The position numbers and the translations under genes are program-made. From CAZLGM01 sp964623625 (lineage in GTDB: Bacteria > Desulfobacterota > Desulfobulbia > Desulfobulbales > Desulfocapsaceae): a stretch of DNA of 64,000 nt. The stretch is taken from positions 1-64,000 of the forward strand of contig CAZUUJ010000009.1 in NCBI GenBank assembly GCA_964623625.1, read 5' to 3'. Shown here in pieces: positions 1 through 9,137 of the stretch. The notes under the pieces are model-generated. The model searched no databases. It worked only from the letters and a program-made list of their open reading frames with translations, and had not been told where the DNA came from. How positions within the stretch are numbered: the first letter of the stretch is position 1; every line of letters begins with the position of its first letter.

Positions 1-39
1 TTTGGCTCGAAAATCGCTCTTTTTTGTTAAAATATGAGT

Positions 40-55
40 TTTTCAGGGTCGACTA
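40..55. repeat. IS-end-like sequence at window edge
   Basis: The 16 bases here match 15 of 16 bases at 41011-41026, which form the end of a decayed IS3-type element in this same window. The bases before it (1-39) hold no gene I can recognise. The copy may be the terminal repeat of an insertion sequence lying mostly to the left of the window. The match is seen directly; the IS identity is inferred from the orfA remnant next to the other copy. Confidence 0.4.
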
Positions 56-69
56 CATAGTAGGCTAAG

Positions 70-1710
70 ATGGTTTCTAAAAATAATGAGTTTACCGAAT
101 GCATAAATTGCAACGGTACAGATCATGTTGAGTTATATTCATTTCCCGAAGCAAAAAAGCGGATCATGAAGTGCAATTATTGTGAAATGCTTTCTTTGGA
201 TCCGAAACCTACTCCTGAAGAGCTAAGGCAAGTATACAGTGATTCCTATTACGATAATGATAAGCTTTTAGAAAAAGAAATCGGCGGGATATACGGCTAT
301 GTTGATTATATATCTGAAAGAATTAATAAGCAGTCCTGCTACAAGAGAATATTATCCTACATCAATAGATATAATGTTCCTGGACTAAATCCATCTCAAT
401 TACTCGATTATGGCTGTGGTCTCGGGCACTTTTTGGATATTGCCTATGATTTTAATCATGAAGTTTATGGGGTTGAATTCAACCAGAGCGCGATCGACTA
501 TATCGAGAAGCGATACAAGTACAATGTCCAGACAGTAGATGCATATAATAGTTCGACCCAACAATTTAATGTGATTACATCCTTCGATGTCATCGAGCAT
601 CTGCTTGAACCTTCAGAAGCACTACAGCGGTTTGCTGAAAAGTTGAAACACAATGGAATCCTTGTACTCACAACAACCCATGCCCGTAGTATCACATCCA
701 AACTGTTAGGTAAAAGATTGGAGGACTTTCGCCGTATCAGTGAGCATATATTCTTTTTTTCCCCTAAAAATCTTAGTGAAATGCTCTACAAACATGGGTT
801 TGAGGTGTTGAAAATCCATTCACAGGGCCATAGTTTTCAACTCGACATGTTATGTGATCGGCTTAAGAACACTTCAAAAATCGCCCATGGTTGTTTAAAG
901 ACATTGTTGAACGTTTTGCCCTTTCTGAAAAGAGTGAGTATTTACATCAATCCCCTTACTAAATTCACTCTTTACGCTAGAAAAGTGAAAACAGGAAAGC
1001 TCCCGGAACAGGAGTTTTCGAGAAAGAAACTCTCAATAATTATGCCGGCATACAATGAGCAAACCTATCTCAAAACAATAGTAAGTAAGGTTCTAAGTAT
1101 AGATTATGGAATGGACTATGAGTTGATCATTGTTGACGATGGCTCAAAAGACAGGACATTCACTATTGCTAAAGAACTCGCAGCGGATCCGAGGATAAAA
1201 CCGTATACTATCCCGCATGCCGGTAAAGGTGCTGCTGTTTATGAAGGAATTAGAAAATCTATTGGTGATTATGTCGTCATTCAAGATGCCGACTTGGAAT
1301 ACAATCCTGAGGATATTAACAAGCTACTGAACACAGTGAAAGAGACGAATGCCAGCGTGGTTTATGGCACTCGGTTTTCCGGTGATTACAGGAGAACCGG
1401 TTCCTTCATATACACATTGGGTAATAAATTTTTGACATTATTGACGAATTTGACTTGCGGTCTCAACCTGACCGATATGGAGACCTGCTATAAATTATTT
1501 GATGGTGATCTCATCCGTTCAGTAAAGATACAATCTAAGAAGTTTGATTTTGAGCCTGAGATAACATGTAAATTGAGTCGCCAGAAAATCGCTCTTTATG
1601 AGACTCCAATATCGTATGAGGCAAGGACAAAACTGCAGGGGAAAAAAATTGGCTTTAGTGACGGTATCCAGGCGATCTATGCTATCTTCAAGTATAGATT
1701 TTTCGATTAA
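70..1710 (+). CDS. Methyltransferase-glycosyltransferase (GT2) fusion protein
   Basis: Two enzymes are joined in one 546-residue chain. The N-terminus has a zinc-ribbon-like CxxC pair (Cys11/14 and Cys35/38), followed by a class I SAM methyltransferase with the glycine-rich loop DYGCGLG at 113-119 and an FDVIEHL motif near 172. A link of about 70 residues leads to a GT2 domain from about 320, with IIMPAYNE, VDDGS (355-359) and QDAD (405-408), most like DPM1-type polyprenyl-phosphate sugar synthases. It probably methylates a sugar or lipid-linked intermediate and transfers a hexose from a nucleotide sugar; both substrates are unknown. It has no C-terminal membrane helices. The ATG at 70 is the first in-frame start. 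It leads the plus-strand glycan gene run. Domain calls are firm; specificity is not. Confidence 0.82.
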   Translation: MVSKNNEFTECINCNGTDHVELYSFPEAKKRIMKCNYCEMLSLDPKPTPEELRQVYSDSYYDNDKLLEKEIGGIYGYVDYISERINKQSCYKRILSYINRYNVPGLNPSQLLDYGCGLGHFLDIAYDFNHEVYGVEFNQSAIDYIEKRYKYNVQTVDAYNSSTQQFNVITSFDVIEHLLEPSEALQRFAEKLKHNGILVLTTTHARSITSKLLGKRLEDFRRISEHIFFFSPKNLSEMLYKHGFEVLKIHSQGHSFQLDMLCDRLKNTSKIAHGCLKTLLNVLPFLKRVSIYINPLTKFTLYARKVKTGKLPEQEFSRKKLSIIMPAYNEQTYLKTIVSKVLSIDYGMDYELIIVDDGSKDRTFTIAKELAADPRIKPYTIPHAGKGAAVYEGIRKSIGDYVVIQDADLEYNPEDINKLLNTVKETNASVVYGTRFSGDYRRTGSFIYTLGNKFLTLLTNLTCGLNLTDMETCYKLFDGDLIRSVKIQSKKFDFEPEITCKLSRQKIALYETPISYEARTKLQGKKIGFSDGIQAIYAIFKYRFFD

Positions 1711-1848
1711 TAATCGATAGTTAAAGAGTTGCTGTAGGATAGCAGTCTATCATCCATTCTGACAAATACTGATGATGGTTACAATGGATGACAAAGCTAA
1801 TGGGCAATACCTGAGCCCTTCAACAATACTATCTTTATATTGGTAATC

Positions 1849-3993
1849 ATGGCTTTTGTATTAACGGTATTGAGTAGCATCTTCATAATCATTTTTCAAA
1901 TGATCTTGCCGGGTTTGATTATTCTTTATGGATCTGCTCGAAGACAATGTTCGATTTCCGATGCTTTCTTTCTCGGTTGGGTTATTAACATTCTGTGTGG
2001 AATGCTCCTGCTCCCTTTCTCTTCAACAACAGAGATACTGTCCATTAATGTAAGAATTGCTGTTGTTGTTCTATGTCTGGTCACATTAGCAATCAGTTTG
2101 CCCAAACAAGGTTTTATTTCCACATGCAAAGGCTGGAAAAAAACTATTGCTGTTGGGTTTGAGTTGCCAAAGGTCGGTATCGGTATTGTCGTTGTTGTTC
2201 TTTATTCACTGTTTGCCTTCAGTCATAATGTCGGTTTTGATGATATTGCCCATCTCGACTATCTCGACAAAGTGTTGAACGGTACAGTCTTTCCGGTATA
2301 TATCGATCTTGTTAAACAATGGCAGGCCGCCAGATACCCGGCTTTTGGAATGATAATTGGTGTGCTGGGAAGTTTTGTAAAAGGTAGTGGCATTACCTTG
2401 TACTACTTGTTGGCGCTTTTTCTCTTTATTCATTTCTTTATAAAGGTTTATGAGTTTGTTTTTGAACGCAACAGGAACGTTATCCATGCTCTTGGTTGTA
2501 CGGCACTTATTGGTGGAATACTTGTTTTTATAATCTCACATAATTACCTGAATTACGGTTTTTACCCCCTGGGTGGTAGTAAAATCCTTTTTCTCACCGG
2601 AATACTGTATGTCCTTTTTTCACGACTCCCAGACCGATCGTGGATTATGCTGCTGTTAGGCGGAACTTTACTGACTACCAGCTATTTGCACCACCTCAAC
2701 CTTATTCTTCTCTATGTATTTACGGCTCCTTTATTGATTATCTACCTCTTTGTCACCAAAAAAACTTGGAAAGAGTGGTTGCTGGCCTGTTGCCTATGTT
2801 TTATCTCCTCCGCAATGATTGTGCCGGCCATGGCAGTTCCTGGTGGTGGTATAGTGAGGTATGTTAAGGAGCCGCCAGTTGTCGTTGAAAGTACTGGTGA
2901 AGTTAAAAAAAGAAAAAAGCCATCGTTTTTTCAAAAGATCACCTTGAGAGTAAAACAACTGCTGAGTTGGATCAAAAAAGGAAGATATAAGAATGTCTAT
3001 TTTGAGCGGGCATTCTCATTGGAAATGTTTTTTGTTCCAGCTATTGTTCTTCTTTTTTATTATTTCACCTTTTATCGGTTGATTGTCTACTGTTGCATTG
3101 GCTGGTTTATTGTTGCTGTTGGAAGTGAAACGGTTCGTACTGTGCCAAAACAACTCTTGGTTTCTGCCTACCGTTCAGGGACTGTCTGGTTTATTGCCGA
3201 CCTCCTTCGTTCAAACATAGATCTCCGATCATCAAAATCTGTTTATACCGATGGATATTCTGCGATTTTCTTGAAATTGCTTGGAAATAAGAATGTTCAC
3301 GTTCTTGAAGAGTACTCACAATTCATATATTTCAATCCGCTTATTCCTGCCAAATGTCCAATATTTGAACATGAAGAAGTTAAGCGTGATGCAGACAATG
3401 GTACGCTTTTGCTTAATGGTCGTTTTTGGGGACTGAAAGCCGTATCAAGGTGGAAAGGACATAAGAGGAGTCATCTGGCTGAGATGGCGGATAGTGCGTC
3501 GTTGTTTACACAAAATGACAGTCTGTCAAACTTGGCACCTTTGCTCTCTGGCTCTGTTAAAGTTGCAAAAGAACAGCTTACTCTACCGATACTGGTTTCA
3601 CCAAGAATTGGTACATCGTATATTAGCCAAACGTCATTGTTGAGTTGTTTTACGGGAGATGAAATTCGTATTTGGCGAGATACGGCCATCATTCCACTCA
3701 ATGGGATAAAAAGGGGACAGAAGATTGAAGTAAGTGTTGATTACGCTGGTGAATCAGTAGCAATTGTTGCTCAAATTAGTCCAAATACAAACGATCCGCT
3801 TATTCGGGCAGACGTTCCACGATGGAAAAAAAGAATGTTTCTTACTGCAACTGAGCAGGTAGACCGACTTTTATTGGTAATAAAGGCTGATCGAGGTCAT
3901 TTTAATGGTTTGGGTAGAATTCGATCCATGAAAGTCAGTTGGTTAAACGAATCTGAACCATTCAGATATCTGAAACAGAATCGTCCCGATTAA
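1849..3993 (+). CDS. Polytopic membrane protein, GT-C-like
   Basis: A large integral membrane protein of about 714 residues with ten or more hydrophobic segments in the first 430 residues, then a soluble tail. An Asp-Asp pair in a loop after the first membrane segments (GFDDIAHLDYL, near residue 130) resembles the catalytic acidic pair of GT-C transferases such as ArnT/PMT that use polyprenyl-phosphate sugars. A basic loop (KKRKKPSFFQK) sits around residue 355. The tail (about 500-714) looks beta-rich and may face the periplasm. I use the ATG at 1849 because the upstream TTG at 1840 adds only three residues; no clear ribosome site precedes either. It could instead be a glycan polymerase. Membrane topology is clear, function is inferred. 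Confidence 0.6.
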   Translation: MAFVLTVLSSIFIIIFQMILPGLIILYGSARRQCSISDAFFLGWVINILCGMLLLPFSSTTEILSINVRIAVVVLCLVTLAISLPKQGFISTCKGWKKTIAVGFELPKVGIGIVVVVLYSLFAFSHNVGFDDIAHLDYLDKVLNGTVFPVYIDLVKQWQAARYPAFGMIIGVLGSFVKGSGITLYYLLALFLFIHFFIKVYEFVFERNRNVIHALGCTALIGGILVFIISHNYLNYGFYPLGGSKILFLTGILYVLFSRLPDRSWIMLLLGGTLLTTSYLHHLNLILLYVFTAPLLIIYLFVTKKTWKEWLLACCLCFISSAMIVPAMAVPGGGIVRYVKEPPVVVESTGEVKKRKKPSFFQKITLRVKQLLSWIKKGRYKNVYFERAFSLEMFFVPAIVLLFYYFTFYRLIVYCCIGWFIVAVGSETVRTVPKQLLVSAYRSGTVWFIADLLRSNIDLRSSKSVYTDGYSAIFLKLLGNKNVHVLEEYSQFIYFNPLIPAKCPIFEHEEVKRDADNGTLLLNGRFWGLKAVSRWKGHKRSHLAEMADSASLFTQNDSLSNLAPLLSGSVKVAKEQLTLPILVSPRIGTSYISQTSLLSCFTGDEIRIWRDTAIIPLNGIKRGQKIEVSVDYAGESVAIVAQISPNTNDPLIRADVPRWKKRMFLTATEQVDRLLLVIKADRGHFNGLGRIRSMKVSWLNESEPFRYLKQNRPD

Positions 3994-4041
3994 ATAATAC
4001 AAGAATAGCGTTTCATATTATTTTCAGGAGCCATTAGGAAA

Positions 4042-5196
4042 ATGAAAATACTGTATCTTTTAAGCAATCCTGGTCTTGGCGGAACGGAGACCCTGCTTCT
4101 TGAGACACTCCCGCATATCAATAAAAAAGGTTGCGTAACCCAAATTGTCAACCTTTGGAGAGGGTCCGATATGGGGAAGATTTCTCTTGCAGATTCAGTA
4201 GAGTATAAGGAATTCTCAACAGGAGGATCGCTTGCTTCACCATTCACCTGGCTTCGTATTCTGAAAATAATACGGGATGGAAATTTTGATATTGTTCACA
4301 CTTTCGGTCTAAGGCTTAGTCTTGTTCTCCGTTTATTGAGACCAATGATTAACAGACCCCTGGTTATCAGTATCCACAGTATTAATCTGTGGTACAGTTG
4401 GTATCATTCGTTGGCTGATTCTCTGACACAGAATTTCTGCGATATATTTGTACCGATCAGCAACGCTGTAAAAGAATCCCATGTAAAAAAGTGTGGTCTG
4501 AAAGCCGGGAAAATGGTGGTCATTCCAAACGGTACAGATCTCAATGAATTTAATCCCGAAGAGTTTCGATCCATCTCACGTCAGGAGCTCGGTCTGCCAG
4601 AAGATAAAACAGTTGTTACCACCATTGCAAACATTCGTTATGCAAAAGGGCATGACTTTTATATTGATGTTATCGATCGTTATTTCAGAGATGATGACTC
4701 AGTCCTGTTCGTTTGGATTGGTCGCGGTGATTTACGCGAGAACATTCAGTCTGAAATCAATGAATTGAAACTTCAAAACAGAATTAAAATGATCGAACGG
4801 GTAGATGACATTCGACCTGTGCTTGCTCGTTCCGATTGTTTCGTCCTAAGCTCGCGAGAAGAGGGAATGCCAAGAGCGTTGATGGAGGCTATGGCTATGG
4901 GATTACCATGTGTGGCCACAAATGTTGGTGGAGTTGGAGAAGTTATTGAGGACTCGGTTTCAGGGCTGATCTGTGAATTTGGCAATGTTGAGCAATTCGG
5001 GGCGCATATCAGAACGATATTAGATAATCAAGATCGTCGTAAAAAGCTCGGTGAGATTGCAAGACAACGAATCCAAGACAAATTTGATATTTTAAAGGTA
5101 GCCGGATACTATGTCACATTGTACCGGGAACTGTTGGATGGGAATCGAAATGGTCCTCAGATAGAGCAAAGTTTTGCTGTGAGCAAGTTGACTTAA
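4042..5196 (+). CDS. GT4-family glycosyltransferase
   Basis: A cytoplasmic retaining glycosyltransferase of the GT-B fold. The N-terminal donor-independent half begins MKILYLLSNPGLGGTE, with the glycine-rich acceptor loop typical of GT4 enzymes. The C-terminal half carries VIPNGTD near 161 and the E-x7-E signature (Glu274 and Glu282, within REEGMPRALMEAM) that contacts the nucleotide sugar. Its length of 384 residues is normal. An AGGA element lies just before the ATG. It sits between a GT-C-like membrane protein and a sugar nucleotidyltransferase, so it most likely adds one sugar to a lipid-linked chain. Sugar and linkage cannot be read from sequence. Confidence 0.88.
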   Translation: MKILYLLSNPGLGGTETLLLETLPHINKKGCVTQIVNLWRGSDMGKISLADSVEYKEFSTGGSLASPFTWLRILKIIRDGNFDIVHTFGLRLSLVLRLLRPMINRPLVISIHSINLWYSWYHSLADSLTQNFCDIFVPISNAVKESHVKKCGLKAGKMVVIPNGTDLNEFNPEEFRSISRQELGLPEDKTVVTTIANIRYAKGHDFYIDVIDRYFRDDDSVLFVWIGRGDLRENIQSEINELKLQNRIKMIERVDDIRPVLARSDCFVLSSREEGMPRALMEAMAMGLPCVATNVGGVGEVIEDSVSGLICEFGNVEQFGAHIRTILDNQDRRKKLGEIARQRIQDKFDILKVAGYYVTLYRELLDGNRNGPQIEQSFAVSKLT

Positions 5197-5244
5197 ATGA
5201 CTGTGGTTGTTCAGTCTTTTGATCAATAAACAGATAGCTAAAAT

Positions 5245-5985
5245 ATGATAAATCAGGAAATTCAAAATACAAGAGTGGTCATTTTGGCTGGAGGAAAGGG
5301 GACTCGGCTTCGTCCGTATACAACCGTATTCCCAAAGCCACTGATGCCGATCAGTGATATGCCGATTTTGGAGGTACTCTTACGACAGCTGAAACAGGCC
5401 GGATTTCTTAAAATTACTCTATCGGTCAATCACCTTGCAGAGTTGCTGCGGACATTTTTTGGTGATGGATCCAAACTTGGACTTGAGATCAGCTATTGTA
5501 TGGAGGACAAGCCTCTGGGTACGGCTGGATCACTTTCTTTGGTGGAAAATGTAACCGATAATTTTCTTGTCATGAATGGAGATTTATTAACTACGATTGA
5601 TTTTGTGAAAATGGTTGACTTTCACAAGCGAGCCAAGTCGCTGGCAACAATCGGGGTATTTCCCCGGGAAGTTCATATAGATTTTGGAGTACTTGATATC
5701 GATGGTGATGGCTACCTTAATGATTATGTTGAAAAACCCAACTATCCGTTTTTAGTGAGCATGGGAATTAATGCTTTTCATAAATCGGTCCTGCAATACA
5801 TACCGCATAGTGAATATCTTGATATTCCAACGCTGATCATGAATATGAAGAAGGCAGGGGAGAAAATTCTCACTTTCCAGGATGACTGCGAATGGTTGGA
5901 TATTGGAAGACCGGATGATTACGAAAGAGCCATCGAGTTGTTTCAGGTGGATAAAGATAAATATCTGGTAGACGATAGTGAATAA
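5245..5985 (+). CDS. Sugar-1-phosphate nucleotidyltransferase
   Basis: This makes an activated NDP-sugar from a sugar 1-phosphate and an NTP. The N-terminal signature LAGGKGTRLRP (14-24) binds the nucleotide and pyrophosphate. MNGDLL near 111 supplies the metal-binding Asp, and the DCEWLDIGRPDDY region near the C-terminus closes the active site. At 246 residues it is short, like the GDP-heptose (HddC) or mannose-1-phosphate guanylyltransferase-like single-domain members, and lacks the left-handed helix domain of GlmU. The following reductase/epimerase overlaps its last codons, so the two probably act in the same NDP-sugar pathway. Base specificity (GTP, CTP or dTTP) is unresolved. Confidence 0.87.
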   Translation: MINQEIQNTRVVILAGGKGTRLRPYTTVFPKPLMPISDMPILEVLLRQLKQAGFLKITLSVNHLAELLRTFFGDGSKLGLEISYCMEDKPLGTAGSLSLVENVTDNFLVMNGDLLTTIDFVKMVDFHKRAKSLATIGVFPREVHIDFGVLDIDGDGYLNDYVEKPNYPFLVSMGINAFHKSVLQYIPHSEYLDIPTLIMNMKKAGEKILTFQDDCEWLDIGRPDDYERAIELFQVDKDKYLVDDSE

Positions 5986-6895
5986 CTCCAGGATCCTTAT
6001 TACCGGTGCTGGAGGCTTCGTCGGCAGACATCTGTGCGCATTTATTCACAAGAAACAAAGTCATGTTCAGCTCATCAGTGCCGAGCTGAACAATTCATCC
6101 ACAATTCCCTGTGATCGGTTTATCGCCCTTGATCTGACAAATGAAAAGGCTGTTGATGAACTCATACAATCTGTTGAGCCCCACATTATCATTCACCTGG
6201 CCGGTTCTTTTGGGACTAATGATAAAAAGGTAATCTTTCTGAGCAATGTCAGAACCACGGAACTTCTACTTGAAGCAGCTTCCAAATATACTCCAGAGGC
6301 GACCTTTCTTTCTGCCGGTTCAGCTGCCGAGTATGGTGAAATTGCCGAGAGTAGTCTGCCTGTCACTGAAGATTATCGATGCGAACCTGTCTCTTATTAT
6401 GGAATGTGCAAGAAGATTTCCACTGAACTCTGTCTTTTTTATTTCAGGACAACCGGTTTGAAAACGATGGTGTTCAGACCATTTCAGGTAATCGGTAAAG
6501 GCGTCAGTACAAAACTTGCTCCCGGAGGGTTTCATGCCAAGATTATGGAGGCAATTGAAAACAGACATCCGGAAATAAGTGTTGGCAACCTTGCGAGTCA
6601 AAGGGATTTTTTAGATATTGATGATACTATTGAAGCAATTTGGGGCCTATGTCAGAAACCCGCAGGTGGTCAAGTATTCAATATCTGCTCTGGAATTCCG
6701 GTTCAAATGTCATTTCTACTCGAGACTATGATCAAACAGGCAGGAACTTCACTGGATATCAAACAAGATCCTGGTTTATTGAGATCCGGTAATGATGTTT
6801 CAATTGCTTATGGTTCTTTTAATAAGCTTCACCTGCATTGCAATTGGTCACCTCAGATTCCATTGACTGAATCGGTCAAAAAATTGTTTCAGTAG
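5978..6895 (+). CDS. NAD-dependent sugar epimerase/dehydratase (SDR)
   Basis: An extended short-chain dehydrogenase acting on a nucleotide sugar. It has the Rossmann motif TGAGGFVG near residues 9-16, an HLAGS strand near 71, and the catalytic Tyr/Lys pair in YYGMCKK. The C-terminal half (RDFLDIDDTIEAI) resembles GDP-4-keto-6-deoxymannose reductase (Rmd) and related enzymes. It starts at a GTG that overlaps the end of the preceding nucleotidyltransferase gene by 8 bases, implying translational coupling and a shared pathway. The product may be a 6-deoxy sugar nucleotide, but that is inference from family resemblance. Confidence 0.84.
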   Translation: MNNSRILITGAGGFVGRHLCAFIHKKQSHVQLISAELNNSSTIPCDRFIALDLTNEKAVDELIQSVEPHIIIHLAGSFGTNDKKVIFLSNVRTTELLLEAASKYTPEATFLSAGSAAEYGEIAESSLPVTEDYRCEPVSYYGMCKKISTELCLFYFRTTGLKTMVFRPFQVIGKGVSTKLAPGGFHAKIMEAIENRHPEISVGNLASQRDFLDIDDTIEAIWGLCQKPAGGQVFNICSGIPVQMSFLLETMIKQAGTSLDIKQDPGLLRSGNDVSIAYGSFNKLHLHCNWSPQIPLTESVKKLFQ

Positions 6896-7020
6896 TCCAC
6901 AGAATGCGTAGACTTGCCAATTCTCCCTGGCAGGAGAAGATAAGCCTATGATGAAAAACACTTGAGTTGATCAGTCGATGATCAGTTTTTAACAAACTAT
7001 TTCTTGTTGTTGAACTCCTT

Positions 7021-8133
7021 ATGCCAACAATTGTAGTCGTCGGTGGATTCGCCGAATCGCTGATCAATTTCAGAGGTCCGCTTTTAAATGATTTGGTTCG
7101 TAGAGGACATCGGGTTATTGGGTGTGCTCCTCAAGCTTCTGACAAAATTGTCGCGCGGTTGCAACAACTGGGTGTCGAGTATTGTCATATTCCAATAGAC
7201 CGTACTGGAATTAATCCACTCAAAGATTTTTTTACTTTCTTTGCTCTATTTTCCCTCTTTATCAAGGTAAAACCTGATGTTTTTATAGGCTACACAATCA
7301 AACCTGTTATCTTTGGTTCGCTTGCAGCCCGATTTGCTGGAATAAGAAAAAGGTATGCGATGATTACCGGTCTCGGTTGGGCCTTTACAGCTGAAAAGGA
7401 CACTTTTTCCCCTTTACGCTCCCTGGTACGATTATTGTACAGATTGAGTCTTGCCGGGAATCGGAAGGTTTTTTTCCAAAACCCCGATGATCGGGATTTT
7501 TTCCTCAATAATTTTCTGGTGCAATCCATAGAAAAGACCGTTATTATAAATGGTTCCGGTATTGATATAGACTTCTTCTCCCCCGTACCGATACCCGGAG
7601 ATGTGACATTTTTATTGATTGCCCGTTTCTTAAAAGATAAGGGAATTATTGAATATGTTGAAGCCGCAAGGGAGGTTAAGAAAGAACATCCGGATGTTGT
7701 ATTTTATTTGGTTGGCTGGTCCGACTCTAATCCGGCATCAATAAGTGCTGAAGAGATTGAATTGTGGGAAAGGGAAGGGACTATCATAAATCTGGGGCGG
7801 TTAGACGATGTCAGAAAGAGTATTGGTTTATGTTCCGTTTACGTACTTCCATCATATAGAGAAGGTACCCCCCGGACAGTTTTAGAGGCTATGTCTATGG
7901 GAAGACCGGTTATTACAACCGATGCGCCGGGTTGTAGAGAGACTGTCGAAGACTGTGTTAATGGATTGTTGGTGCCTGTTCAGGATAGTGAAGCAGTGAA
8001 AAACGCGATGCTTAAATTTATTCAACAACCGCACCTTATCGGTCGCATGGGAGAGAAAAGCAGGGAAAGAGCTATCAGTAGATATGATGTCCGCAAAGTG
8101 AATAGAGTTATTCTGGAAACTATAGGCTGTTGA
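7021..8133 (+). CDS. GT4 glycosyltransferase, PglA-like
   Basis: A GT-B glycosyltransferase of 370 residues. The start (SLINFRGPLLNDLVRRGH after VVVGGFAE) and the INPLKDFF segment match the layout of PglA/CapM-type enzymes, which add the second sugar to a lipid-linked diacetylbacillosamine or FucNAc primer. The C-terminal donor domain has SYREGTPRTVLEAMSMGRP with the E-x7-E pair. The stop codon is one base from the GTG start of the PglC-like phosphoglycosyl transferase, the same pairing seen in Campylobacter pgl loci. Second-step transferase on an undecaprenyl-pyrophosphate sugar is the best reading. No clear Shine-Dalgarno site precedes the ATG; a 125-base gap separates it from the gene before. 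Confidence 0.83.
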   Translation: MPTIVVVGGFAESLINFRGPLLNDLVRRGHRVIGCAPQASDKIVARLQQLGVEYCHIPIDRTGINPLKDFFTFFALFSLFIKVKPDVFIGYTIKPVIFGSLAARFAGIRKRYAMITGLGWAFTAEKDTFSPLRSLVRLLYRLSLAGNRKVFFQNPDDRDFFLNNFLVQSIEKTVIINGSGIDIDFFSPVPIPGDVTFLLIARFLKDKGIIEYVEAAREVKKEHPDVVFYLVGWSDSNPASISAEEIELWEREGTIINLGRLDDVRKSIGLCSVYVLPSYREGTPRTVLEAMSMGRPVITTDAPGCRETVEDCVNGLLVPVQDSEAVKNAMLKFIQQPHLIGRMGEKSRERAISRYDVRKVNRVILETIGC

Positions 8134-8134
8134 T

Positions 8135-8740
8135 GTGAAACGTCTTTTTGATATTTTGATCACTTTTACAGTGCTGCTATTATTGGCCCCGCTGTTTTTT
8201 TTTATTTGGCTGCTTGTTGTCCTGAAGATGGGACGACCAGCTTTTTTCATTCAAAAAAGGCCGGGATATAAAGGAGTTCCATTTCAGCTCATAAAATTCC
8301 GGACCATGAAGGATACAGTCGACAGGCAAGGTAAACCGCTTGCGGACGAAGAACGATTGACTCCTTTTGGTCGGTTTTTAAGAAGTTCAAGTCTTGATGA
8401 ATTACCTGAGCTGTTGAATGTGCTCAAGGGTGATATGAGTCTGGTAGGCCCCCGGCCGCTGCTGATGGAATATCTTGAGCTTTATACGGATGAGCAGGCA
8501 CGCAGACACGATGTTCATCCTGGGATTACCGGTTGGGCTCAGGTCAATGGCCGGAACAACCTATCCTGGGAAGAAAAATTCGAATTTGACGCGTGGTATG
8601 TGGATAACCTGTCGTTCGGGCTTGACATTAAAATTCTCTGGATGACTATTGGAAAACTATTCAGTCGTGAAGGAATTAATCAGCCGGGCAGCGTCACGGC
8701 TGAAAAGTTTACAGGGACACCTCGATCAAATGACAACTGA
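8135..8740 (+). CDS. pglC: Initiating phosphoglycosyl transferase, PglC-like
   Basis: A small monotopic phosphoglycosyl transferase that moves a phospho-sugar from UDP-sugar to undecaprenyl phosphate, the priming step of glycan assembly. The 201-residue length is that of PglC rather than the longer WbaP/WcaJ. A single N-terminal hydrophobic re-entrant helix (about 8-30) is followed by KFRTM (54-58), the catalytic Asp-Glu pair in SLDELPEL (Asp88, Glu89), LVGPRPLL, and the GITGWAQVNGRNN loop. The start is GTG, one base after the preceding stop. The adjacent PglA-, PglE- and PglF-like genes suggest a bacillosamine-type primer. Symbol is by family resemblance. Confidence 0.87.
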   Translation: MKRLFDILITFTVLLLLAPLFFFIWLLVVLKMGRPAFFIQKRPGYKGVPFQLIKFRTMKDTVDRQGKPLADEERLTPFGRFLRSSSLDELPELLNVLKGDMSLVGPRPLLMEYLELYTDEQARRHDVHPGITGWAQVNGRNNLSWEEKFEFDAWYVDNLSFGLDIKILWMTIGKLFSREGINQPGSVTAEKFTGTPRSNDN

Positions 8741-9137
8741 CTCACGATTTACACAGTGGCAATTTCCTGAAATCAAGGAAGGAAGGCCGACAAAATACAA
8801 CTGGGTAGTCCAGAATGTCGATGGGCTCCAACTTGGCTACAAAACGGATATTGGCGCTTTTACTTATATCAACGCGAAATTCGGTGTCATTATCGAAGAG
8901 GACGTTCAGATCGGCTCGCATTGTTCAATTTACTCCATTTCGACCATCGATAATAAACAGGGGCAAGTTGTTTTAAGGAAAAATTGCAGGATTGGAGCTC
9001 ATTCAACAGTGATGCCAGGTGTGACTGTTGGCAAAAACAGTATTGTCGGCGCTCACAGTTTCATCAATTGCGATATACCTGATAACTGTGTTGCGGTTGG
9101 CGTTCCGGCCAGGATTATCAAGGATGGCAGAAAATAA
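8730..9137 (+). CDS. Left-handed beta-helix sugar acetyltransferase
   Basis: A 135-residue hexapeptide-repeat acyltransferase. Repeats of the form V-x-IG-x-x run from about residue 35 to 125 (for example VQIGSH, CRIGAH, VTVGKN, SIVGAH), ending in CVAVGVPARII, the usual cap of acetyl-CoA-dependent sugar transferases. The ATG at 8730 overlaps the PglC-like stop by 11 bases; a longer in-frame reading from inside the upstream gene is possible but adds no domain. Position before the PglE-like aminotransferase suggests it N-acetylates the new amino group (the PglD step), but it lacks the Rossmann-like N-terminal domain of PglD, so it may instead resemble WbpD/FdtC-type enzymes. Confidence 0.8.
   Translation: MTTDSRFTQWQFPEIKEGRPTKYNWVVQNVDGLQLGYKTDIGAFTYINAKFGVIIEEDVQIGSHCSIYSISTIDNKQGQVVLRKNCRIGAHSTVMPGVTVGKNSIVGAHSFINCDIPDNCVAVGVPARIIKDGRK

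Noticed and set aside
6921..6938. Small hairpin (TTCTCC ... GGAGAA) in the gap before 7021
   Set aside because: The stem is only 6 bases and there is no T-run, so it is not convincing as a terminator.
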